A DNA stretch of 64,000 nucleotides from Cristatella mucedo. Lineage: Eukaryota > Bryozoa > Phylactolaemata > Cristatellidae. Shown one piece after another: positions 27,866 through 39,500 of the stretch. Location: positions 5,772,501 to 5,836,500 of the forward strand of contig WPIO01000004.1 of NCBI GenBank assembly GCA_009760855.2. Reading direction: 5' to 3'. The notes below the pieces were generated by a model that was not told where the DNA came from, ran no database searches, and worked only from the letters and a program-made list of their open reading frames with translations. Within the stretch, counting starts at the first letter, position 1, and every line of letters starts with the position of its first letter. A program made the position numbers and the translations under genes.

Positions 27866-30800
27866 TTATTATTCTTCGAGGGGAGTCGTTTGGAGGGATG
27901 ATGTACTTTTTCAAGGGTTGGCTCATGTAATAATGAACTGGATATATTCCCGTATGAATTGGATATGCACTCTCTCGAATCCACCATTGCAGGCTACGCG
28001 GCCGCTAGCTAGCGTTCTCTTTCGCTCTCGAGCATGGCAATGCAGCTACGCCACCCACATCCGCCGAATGACTGATTGTCAGAGGCTGCCCCGACTTCCG
28101 GCTCACCGGACCCATTCGAATCAAGAGCGAGCCCCGCAGCGGCTACCAGCCTTGACCCTGGCCTGTTTTATTAGACGCGGCCGGTGACCGATTAGCGCAC
28201 CAACCGCCTCCGCCGCCCATGTGCCGAGTCATTTCCGGGAGAGGCATCGGTAAGTCGAGGTAAGCTGGTTCGGCCTAACTCTGAGCGTGCGCGTCGACAG
28301 AAACTTCTTTAGAACCGACCAGACCTTGGCCTTTTGACTGCCATTTAAAAAAAAAATTGCACCAAGGCCACTCAAGGTCGAAGCCTGGCTGCTGCTGCTT
28401 TCGCATCATTGGTATGCATAGCAGTATGCATAGCTGTTTCCCTCTGGGCATTGCCGGTTACTACGTAGCAGCCTCGTACACCAAGCGTACGAAGTCAGAA
28501 GGAGAACCTTGACGGAAAAATAAATTCGCTTCCATGTTAAGCGCACGGTCGCCGCTCTCCAGAGTTTGGAGGCGAGAGCTTCGAGTCCCAATTTCGTCGC
28601 GAGTCGTTTCGCCGTTTCGTCGATCCTTCTGGAACAGCTAACAGCTTTTGCAAAGTGTGCTGCGATTTCTATAGCCGCGATTAGCGATTCGCCGATCATT
28701 TTGCTGAAACGACTGTGCACGCACGTTCAAATCGCGACCACGATTATCAAAAGTCAGAGCTGTGGCTAGACTGCACATTTCTATCGTTGAAAACCAAGGA
28801 GATGACGGTGCAGGATCAAAGATGGTTCTAGATTGAAGACGTTGCAAGATCGAAGCGGTGTGCAGCTAAGCTCAACGGTTTGTCTAGTAACGTGGCAGCT
28901 TGGCGCCATCGTGCGTTACTGGGTAAGATAACGGACGATGCTTGAGACCCAGGGATTATTTGCATCGGATTATTTGCATCGGACGACGATTTCGACGCTC
29001 AGTACACGGGTGCGTCAATAGCTCTGAACAGCTTGCGTTTGCCCCCGATCTTTTATTCAATTCGTCACTCGCGTATTCCATTCCAGCGGGTCGCTGCTGT
29101 TTTCACCTTTTTCCACCTCTTTTCGTGTAATCGTAGCAGTAGCCTGACACGAACGCTGCGGCACAGTGTCCGAAGAAAGCTGGTCAGGCTCGAGGCAGTC
29201 GAATTACCGCGGCACGATGCAATACCGTGCCACATTGCATTGAACTTTGGCATTTCTGTCAGAAGTTAATCTAGCGTGCACAGAAGAAAGCGCTACGGTG
29301 CTGACAAAAAGCCAACTACAAATGTTGGCCGAATGTCTTGCAGGCAACGATGACCGGTGCAGATAACTAGCGTATGCCGGGTCAGATTATACTTGCTAGC
29401 AGTCTCCAAAGACGAGAGTCTCGCGCTTCTCATTCTCGTGCTGTTCTGATTCGTCGTATTTAAGGAGGAGCACGAGCTAAGACGCCACTATTTGCACCTT
29501 TCCATTCAATCCGCTCGCCGATCCGCTCGCTAATCTACGAACGAATCCCTCGCTAATCCGCCGCCGATCCACCAATAATCTCACGATAATCCCTCGCTAA
29601 CCTGCAACTTTTATGTCAGTCCCGTGAAATCGCTGCTGCCGAAACTGATCAAAATTCTGTTTATAGCCGACGTGCTCGACGCTTAAAGCTGCGGATGGTT
29701 TCACATTGAAAATTGAAGAATGAGTACAGCTAAGGATGTCAAGGGGTGGTTGCCTGTGGCATGCAAATGATACTGCTGTGACGCTGCGGGCTGATAGCTC
29801 TCTCGCAGACAGCAATAGCAATCATAATTATTGGGATGACAAATTTTGTGGAATGTTGCACAATTTCGAAGCATTAGATATTACTAGCTTGTATATATTA
29901 TTAGCACCAGTGAAAAATCGTGGTAAGCTTTATCTTTGCTTTGGAAGGCATGGCTGGCTGACCCGGCTGGTGAGCCCGCCCAACTGACTGCCAAGCTTGG
30001 AGTTCTTAGTCAATGAAGAAAAATCAATGAGGAAGTAACAACTCAAAACTATTTCGAAATAATATTAATCACTTTTACTTCTAAAATGAGCAAACAGTGT
30101 ATATATAATTTGATGAAATTTATTCATTAGCGCAGGGTAGCGAATTAGCATTGCGTTGCTAGCATATAGTGCACAGACGAACTGACCACCTTGAAATTTC
30201 TATTAACTATCTAGTAAGCCCCATAAAGGATCATGAGTATATTCTATTTATCCGCGCCATTCGCTTACCAAGGGCATGGCCAACAAGGCATATTCAATTT
30301 TAACTATGAGAGTGCATGCATCAGCAACATATGGAAACTATAGAATCATGTTTTCCTTTTTGACATCACACATATAGTTGCTGCCTCGTCATAGTATATC
30401 TGTGGATACATCCCAAATGGTTACTATAAAAAATCCAGCTTACTGATATCTCAAGCAGTGCAAAATATACGAGGTTGAGCTGTGCAGTTTTATTAATGGT
30501 CTGAAGAGCTTTGGTTATGTAATAGTTATTATTTAAGAACTTCGAAGGGCTTTAAAGGTTACCGATGAAGACGGGGAGTAAGCACCTGACTTGCTACTTG
30601 TAATAAGGAAACAAGTGGCGATAAAAATAAAGGCTACGCCCCTAGCTACTGCTAACGGGGGGGGGGTGGTGTGACAATCAGAAAACAAATTACTTAAAGC
30701 CCATGAGACATTTTCAAGTAGATCAGAGTATGGCACTGTTCAATTTTCAGCTAGCGTCGACAGGTCTTAAAAGAATTAAGAGTCACCAAGTGACGGTGCA

Positions 30801-33800
30801 CTAAATCGATTTCAGAGCTGCTCCGTCATTCAGTGTAGCGTAGCGTATAACGTTCAGTGTAGCGAGCGATCTTTGCTCAGCTTTTCATCGAGGTCGAACG
30901 AGACGCAGGAGACTGCGCAAATGATCGTCGAAGTGCACAACTTCCAGAGACAATAGCGATATTTTGAAGTTCTTTGAGCTTTTCACGTCTTTAATTATTT
31001 CTCGCGAGCTTTTTATTTTCTCATCTTTCTTGTCTCCAATCCATCGCCAACGACGACTCGATCAAGGCTCGTGGTCGTCTCATTCTCTAAAGCGAGCCAA
31101 TTGGCACGACGCCTTAAAATGGGCTTGGATTTCTATTTAGATGCCATAGGCTTTTATAGTCTGCTAATTCTAAGTATCCTTTCTGATTAATACAAGTGCG
31201 CGCGTTCATTTTGACGAGCTCGAGCTTCGAGATTTCTTGAAACTTGTTCAATCGAATTTAAGTGAGGATTCAACCTCGACTTCTTCCATCGACGTGCGAT
31301 CGAGCTCTAAAAATCTTAAGATTCGCGAATTCTTAAGATTCTAGAATAAATTAATTCTAGAATAAGATTAATTCATCTTCAAGAATACTAAGATTCAAGT
31401 ATACTATTTTATTCTTAGAGCTTCAAGAATCTTAAGCTTCAAGGATCTTGAGCGAGCGGTTGAAGCTCTAAGAATCCCCTTTACGTCAACCTTGGTAATA
31501 AGATGCTCAATGTGTTGATTTGGCCGCCATCAATTTGATGCCACCTAGGTTTGATCCTGAGTTACAACTATGTTTCTGATAAGCCTTACCTGAAAAGTGC
31601 TTTCGCTGTTATTTACGACAAAAATCCTTTGATCCCGATCACATAGTTTTGCAGGCACGCGTCACTGGCTAATTTGTCTGAATGCACGCAGTCTTGCATA
31701 GTCGCTGCAAGTTGCATCCCCTGCTCTCTTCATATAATAAAAGATTTCGAAAAGCTTGGCAAACGCTATCAATCCCACCGCCAATTTCTTTAGATTCTTC
31801 ATCTCTTTAGTCGGATAGAGTGGCTACACTAATCCACCTCTTATCGTTATAGTCCATTCTTATCATTCTAATTCATTCTTATCGTAAATGGACACGAGAC
31901 CCAATTTGATTCCGTAGGCTCATTGCAGGATAATGAAAAACGCATAACTTCTTTCGTTCCCGTAGAGACCGCGAGATGTGGTTAATCATGCGGAAGTCCT
32001 AGTCCAATATTTTGATATCAACGAACGAGGTTTTCATGCAATAGTGCTGACGTCATCACGTTTTTCGCCTCCTATTTCATTACCAGAACCGATGCTGGAC
32101 CTATCGGTGCATTGATACTTTACCTGTCAATAAACCAACGCTTCTTCTGCTATTTCAGTAAATTTTCACGCTAGCGGCCATTTTACGAAACATGTATCCT
32201 GTGACCCTTATCTGCTATAGAGCAGCCTGCCACAAAGCCACATGGTTTCGGATGTTTTCTTTCGGTCATGGCTACTGAGAGAGTGATACCAATGCGTGTT
32301 AGTTCATGCGTACAATCTCCGAAATAGATATGCATCCTTTTAAATGGAGAGCTATTTAGATTTCTACTATGGGAGACTCGAGAGAAAGATTCAAATAAGC
32401 AAGACAAGTCTCGATGATCTTGAGATAGCTCGAGTGAGTGAGTGAGTGAGTGAGTGAGTGAGTGTGCGAAGGCTCTAGACTCTAGAAAAGCGTTTAACGT
32501 GAGCCTGTGCGGCTATGTGCGATGTATTACTACGCGTCCGTGAAGCGTTCGTCTGCTCTTTGCATTAGAGAGACGGGCAGTACAGCTCAATCAACTCCTC
32601 GCTCTAGGAAGCCTCGCTTTTTGTCGTACAAAAGAAGATAATCAGTAAGATGAAAAAGAAGTCACAGCTTCTATCTTTTCTGAGAGCGGAAGTCGGCAGT
32701 CTGATGTCGCTCCAGAAATATAGCAACAAGTTCTTGGAGATTCACCATCCTATCGAAGAGACACTGTAAGTATGCCACGAAGCTGCTCCCGAATGCTGCC
32801 GTTTCTGGCCTCGCCGAACACGAAACTGAGGCTTGGCGCTCTCGACGAGCGAGCTCCCGTGGATTCTGCTCCGATGCAGAGTCGTGGAGATTCTATTCAG
32901 TTTCCAAAAAAACTTCAAAAGAATCACCAGGTAAAGCGCAGGCTCAAAAACCAGCTATAAGAGGTCGGGGTCTGACGAAAATCCAGTCAATTTCAAAGAC
33001 TTTCTCCACCGTATGAACGCCCGGAACCTGAACAGAGCCAAGGCTGGTTTTTTCACTCGAAAACAGTAGTTCTGCGGTCGGACCTCAAAATAAGACAGTA
33101 AATCAATCATTGCTATACAAAAATTGCTTGCCAAAGTTGAGAACTTTCATTTCCCGAATGCTGGCGTTTCGGCCGACAAGTTTTCAGCCGTCTTCGTTGA
33201 ATGAATTTCGTATATTCTTGCCTCCGCAAAGCCCTATCCGACTAACGCAGTAGTCGAGTCACAACCTGTGACCTTCCTTACAAGCTTTTTCTGCGGTTTC
33301 TGCGTAGAAATTGGCCACTTTAATAAAGTCCGGTGAAAAGAGCCCCCTGTCTCCTGAAGAACCAACACCCCCTCTCGGGTATTCACTGGCAGGCAAACTT
33401 AGTCCAGCCATAACTCAGGTTTTTAATGCTTCGCGGTTTAACGGAGTTTGTCCAAAGTCTTTCAATTCGGCCAACGTGCAACCAATACATGGTAAGCATG
33501 GATTAGATTTTTGGGCTCTGGAAAACTATCACTTAGTTTCCCTTCTTTCTTTTTTCAAAGATTCTCGAAACAATTGCTGCTAAGCAGCGTGTAGCACTCT
33601 TTGAAAATAATTCATCGTCTGAAAAATCTCAAATCTGGGATTCGAGCGAAATTTCTCCATTGAAACTGCTCTCCTCCGTGTAACCAACGACGTTCTATGC
33701 AAGCAAAGATAATGGAAATGTCACTGCCCGGACCCTGCTAAATCTGTCAGCTGCGTTCAACACTATTTATCCCAGTAGCCTACTTGGACGATCGAGAAGA

Positions 33801-36381
33801 GAGCTATTGGTCTTTGGCAGACGGGGCGCTCGCTCGGGTCCCATTGTGCTCGTCCGATCGTGCTCAATCCTTGTCGTGTGGTGAGATTGAGTCTCGTCAG
33901 CCAGACCGTTCGCCGATTGCCGATCCCACAAGAGTCCGTTTTCTCGGTCCTTCGCTGTCTTCTGTCTTCTGCCCTCTGAGGAAAATGTCGACCCTCTGAG
34001 GTCGACCCTCTGAGGAAAGTGACTTGAGCATCATGGGATCGGCAATCCTTTCCATGCTGACGATGCCAAGTCATACAAGCCGCCGTCGGAATCAACTGCG
34101 ACGAGCGATAAAGTGAATACTTACTTTGCAGGCATTCGAGGCTGGATGTTGAAGAATGTCCTTAAACTAAACGACGACAAAGCCAAACTGCCACTTACAA
34201 GGACACCTCAAGCGTGCGGCTGCGGATTATGAGACTCTCGGCTCTTCTCATTGGTTGATGCTGTCGTGCGACCTTCGCCGTAGACTCAGAATTTAGGTGT
34301 CCTCTTTTACCACTGCTGAGATGTTGAAAGTTGGATTAGGAAGACTACCTCCACAGCTAGCCATCACGTCTGACCGATGTCTAAGATTATGGGTGTCTAT
34401 TACGGCGGCTTGCGAAACATTCCACTAGCTCCCGGTTCTGTTTAGGCTGAATTACTGCGATTCCATTTTGGCTGGGCTACCAAAAAAAACCCATTAGGCG
34501 GCTAGCTGGAGATGAATGTGGCTGCTAGGCTAGTACAAAAATACCACCGTAGCCTGGCCTTCGCTTCTGGTGATTCTGAGTATCACGTGGTACAGTAGCG
34601 TGTGCCTGCCGACGTGATTGTTATAATAATAATAATAATGCACTGAATAAATTTGCAGCAAATGTAAAGCACCTAGAAAGAGATTGAGTTTTCTGAGGGC
34701 GCTTTATCAAGTGCATTATTATTATTATTAACAACTCAATCTCTTTCTAGGCGCTTTACATTTGCTGCAAAGGGAAACGCGATTGAATTGTGAGTAATAT
34801 CGTGCTTGATAAACAACACGAATAACATGGTTAGGGGTGACATGCACAGGGTCAGCATACAATTGTGGTTAGTGGCAGCATGCACAGTGTCAGCACGCAT
34901 ATGTAATTCAATCTCAATAATAATTGCACGCATAAGCACATGAAGGACGAATCGCAGGAACCCACTAAATGCTGTCCTAAATAGGTGCGTCTTTAAGTTC
35001 TTTTAAGTGTGGTCAAGTCAGGGGACGTTCTGACGCTTGTTAGATTATGCCAGTGCACGAGATTATTAGTGGTAACCGAATTATTGTTGTTGGGAACCGC
35101 GTGTCACAATCCATGCTTAGACAGCACAAAACTCAAGAAGTATTTTGTTATATTTTGGCCAGTTGTTTTTTCATCGGGCTTCAAAGTGGTGGTTCAACAT
35201 GCTGGTGCTGTGAGGACGCGTCTTTTTGTGGCTCTGTAATCGGCTGGTCTACGTTAACTAGACCAACTCGTTACGTGCTGGCAAGGGTTCACTTGACTGC
35301 TGCCTTGCTCTGTAGCGTGCATGAATTGCTTGACGTGATTCGAGGCGCAAACTTCAGCCAGTCTTTTCTCCACGCGTCTGCAAGCACTAGCGTCATTAGG
35401 AGCGCTGCGTTTGCGGCAAAGGGCTTTGGTGCGCTGTGCGAAGCTCGTGAAGCGTTCGCCGGAATTAAAGGTTTCGAACTCTGCAAAATAGCAGCGAGCA
35501 CCTTTAACTGCCGTCGACGCAGTCGTGGCTCTCGTGGCCTTCCGCGGTTGACGGCTTGGTCGAGGAATGCCACCTATACGTCGTTTGGGACGTGGATGCC
35601 GAGTGACCGAGGGATGCTCCCAGAGCCAGATCCCACGTTTCGACCGACGAACGTTCTCTCCCCGTCTGCTCAGATTAATGGGTGTCATGTCCCATTCAGC
35701 CTCAATTCACAGGTCATGCTTGGCTTAGCCGGCGACCCTTAGCTGGCGGTATCGCATTACAGCCACCATAGGCTACTGAATCTCGCCCGGGTACGTTTTA
35801 TGCAGTCGCTTCCGGGCTCACGGTCTTGCCTCTATCACCACGTTTCCACTGAACCGCTGGGCTGTGGTTAGCGTCGGCTGACTGGAGAAAGTTGTTCCAC
35901 GGTCGGGATTTGAACCCGGAACCTTTGTGTCTAGAGTCCGTGACACTAACTTGTAGGACATAGAACCGACCCTGATTTCGGTATGGCCTACATTAGGAAA
36001 CAAGTTCAGGCGACTCTTAATTTTAATGCCTGCGCTAAGCATTTAGACAATTCGAAATTAAGGCAAGCCACTGTAAGCATCGAGCCGAGAGTAGGTTCTT
36101 ATTCCAGCACAAATACTGTTCATAGACCTCACATTGCAGCGTCACGGAATGAGCCACGCGCTCCACGCAAACCTAGAAAATCAGTATCTCATTTAGGAGG
36201 AGAAATATGTATTGGATAGGTTGTGAGCGTCGTAGACAACGCATGCCGCGCTGGTTTAGCCCAGCGGGTAAGTGGCTCACCTAGACCAAGGTCTGGCCGA
36301 GGTCGTGGGCTCAAGCCCCGTGGTATATGTGAAGCACCTGAATAGAGATTAAGTTCTGTTTGGGTGCTACAGAAATAAATA

Positions 36382-36412
<31 letters not shown>

Positions 36413-36470
36413 ACTCTTAGTGTCGTGTTTAAAAACTGCACACACACGCACGCACACACACACACACACA

Positions 36471-36519
<49 letters not shown>

Positions 36520-39500
36520 AACCCGCATCCTGGTTGTCCGCAAGCAATGCCTAGCACTCGGGTAAAGGCGAAAAAATATATATATACACACCAACATATA
36601 AATATATATATGTGTGTGTGTGTGTGTGTGCTTGTGTGCTTGTGTGTGTGTATATATATTTGTTTATTCATATATCCCGCATCCTGGTTGTCCGCAATAA
36701 AGGTGAACAATTGGAAGTTATGCAAAAATCTCACAAATAGGTCAAGAATTCGAAGCAAACGGCGTTCTCGTTTCCGAATGATGCCATTATATTTAGGTAG
36801 TTATTAATTAGTTTACGCTAAGGCAAGCCCGAAGCGGGTGACTTTATTAGAAGATTTTCTGATTCTCTTGGCGTTCGTATTATTGTTGCTTGCTGAAGCA
36901 TTTTTTCCTGAATTTTAATTGACTCTTATTTTTCAAGTTCTAATTGCATCTTATTCTTCACGTCTATTACTTGGGGCCCTAACTAGCTTTGAATCCCTCG
37001 GAGTCCGTGCATTTAGTTACTACGCTCGTAAAGCTTAGAACTCACTGTCAGCTAACATCAGGCAATCTCCTGATCCGACGGCATTCAAAAAGAGGCTTCG
37101 CTTCACACAGTCTTTGTTCTAACAATCTTTCTCCATAAATTTCCCTCTTGCATGGTTGTGCGCAATTAAATGTGAATGTCATGACTAAGAACTGCTGCGA
37201 CACACTTTTACATCGCGCCCCAGAGGACCTGCTTTTTATCCTGTGTGCTTTTTTGTCTGTGCACGATTGAGTAAGTGTTACTAACCGGTGATCCTACTAA
37301 CCGCCTACCGTGTGTCTTTTGTGCGCTTTCGCATGCTTTTTCTAACATGATAATTGTGTTATTGCATTCTAACCTATACAGATTGCCTTGCTTGGCATCA
37401 AGTACTGGCTAATTGCTTCGCTTGCAGCTAGTTTAAAAAAACCAAATAGAGACTAGATTATCTTAAAGTGCTATAAAAACTACTCAATGTTTTTGTTTTT
37501 ATCAACAGATTCACTGTGCGACAACTATTTTTCTGCCAAAACATTTTCAGGCCAGACAAAATTAGCGATCAAGTCTTTATGATTTTTCGTCTGATCTGAA
37601 ATCTGCATATCTAGGCTGCAAGAGCTGCTGGCAGTTTATGTCAGCCTAATCTTTGCTTGGATTGATGGTTCGGATTGGTGGTTCGAATTGGTGGTTCGGA
37701 TTGGTGGTTCGGATTGGTGGTTTGGATTGGTGGTTCGGATTGGTGGTTCGGATTGGTGGTTCGGATAGGTGGTTCGGATTGGTGGTTCGGATTGGTGGTT
37801 CGGATTAGTGGTTCGGATTGGAAAAAGAATCCGAGTGACAGTCTTTGCTCGACTGCTGCATTTTCCCAAGAGTGCTGGACGCTGTGCGCGTGCTTTGTAT
37901 CATTCATTGTTTTTGATCGTCGTCGTCGCTGGTTTTTAGGGAAGGACTAGCATTCGCAGCCGAACCATGTCTTGGAAGTCTCTCGGATTTGCTACGAAAG
38001 CATCACTTAAGAAAAAGTGCGCGTAGTTCGCAAAGACACTCAATGAAGGTAGTTGTCGTTTAGACTTTACAGGCTATTTGCGCGTGGTCTCGTGGCTTGC
38101 GAATCATAAATATCTGGAATGAGAGGCGTATCGTAGGTAGGCTGATCTCAGGTAGTAAAGAGACATTTAGTATAGCATCCAAGTTACCAATCTCGTTTGC
38201 ATTCGAATGGCCAACTTCGCAGCAAAATATGACGATGCGTAGTCACAGTATCGTCTTGCATGCGCACATGCATTGTATAGTCATTGACTTCTTAACAAGA
38301 AAAGGCGTCGCCGAACCAATAGCAGCAATACGTGCTGTCGCTGCCTCTGTGTCACCCGATGTATGGTACGTCTCAAAATTGCATGGATTTACGGTCCAGA
38401 ATGATTTTTCTGTTTCCCTAAATTGGCCTGGCACTAACATTGACCACGCGGGTGTAATACAACTCCGAGTTCTCGTAAATTATACAGTGAGTTATTAGCT
38501 GCAGTGGGCGATCGCTTATTGCCAACTGCAAACGGCGGTGATAGTCGTTAAGGCTCTTCTGCCTCTATAGAAATGAGGCTGCTCAATCGGATAATATCTT
38601 CATCAAACGAGACCAAATCCCGCTCATGAGTCAAGAAAAAACTAGTCGTCAAATGATTGATATTCCGCTATGGTCCTCATTTCCAATAGGAGAGCTGGAA
38701 ATTAGCGTCTGTCGCTGCTAGTCATTAGTTCAAAAATGCTCCACTCTTTAGCAATATAGATATAGAATTGGAGATAAAATCCGAGATACGTCGGTGAAAT
38801 GTAGGAGACACATCGAGATACGTAGAGAATATAAACGGAGATACAATCGGAGATACATCAGAGATACATCAGAGATGCGTCGGAGATCCGTTGGAAATAC
38901 AAGCGGAGATACAATCGGAGATACATCGGAGATAGTAAGATAATGCAATCAGAGATAAGTCGGTGATACAGAGGAAATAAAATCTAAAATACGTTGGAGA
39001 TTGATTGAAATTACAGTTTGAGATAAATCGGCGACACAAGTAAGGTTAAAATTTTGAATACAAACTACCTTGAAGTAACAGATGCTAAACTACTATGAAT
39101 GATTGCAAATGGCAGAATGTTAAGTATTTTTGATAAAACTGAGCACCTGTAATTGGATCAGGATTGCTCAAGCAAGAGCCTCGTTATGCGAACCATGCTT
39201 TCTAGCTGTCAGACCTTGCCTTTGAATTTTCGCGTACCAAGAGTCATTACTGCCATACAACTATGTGTTAGAGTACCTGCTTAATTCTCATCGCTCCTAC
39301 CTGTTAGCAACTACCCTTATGAATTAGAGATAGTATAATGGAAATTGTGGTCGGTAGGTATCAATTACACCATTAGCTGCTGCTAGCCAGCTAATAGCCG
39401 GCCAGCGTTTGGAAGGACGCGGTGCTGATTTCGCGTATTTTGTAGTGCGGCGAAACTCCGTTTTCCGAATTCGAGCTAAAATACGGCATCATGCAAGTAA

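Larger units (their letters stand above)
29991..32607. other. SCYL2 intron 1, AT-rich 3' part
   Basis: AT-rich and unclassified. It includes a G run (30657-30667), a palindromic AAGAATCTTAAG-rich cluster (31300-31480) and a (TGAG)n tract (32430-32463). The intron ends in 'tcctcgctctag'. Confidence 0.4.

Noticed and set aside
35840-35970. True tRNA gene on the minus strand
   Set aside because: The B-box is good but acceptor and D arms do not pair; it fits a SINE head.
37664-37820. CRISPR-like array
   Set aside because: The 13-bp units are directly adjacent with no unique spacers, and the genome is eukaryotic.
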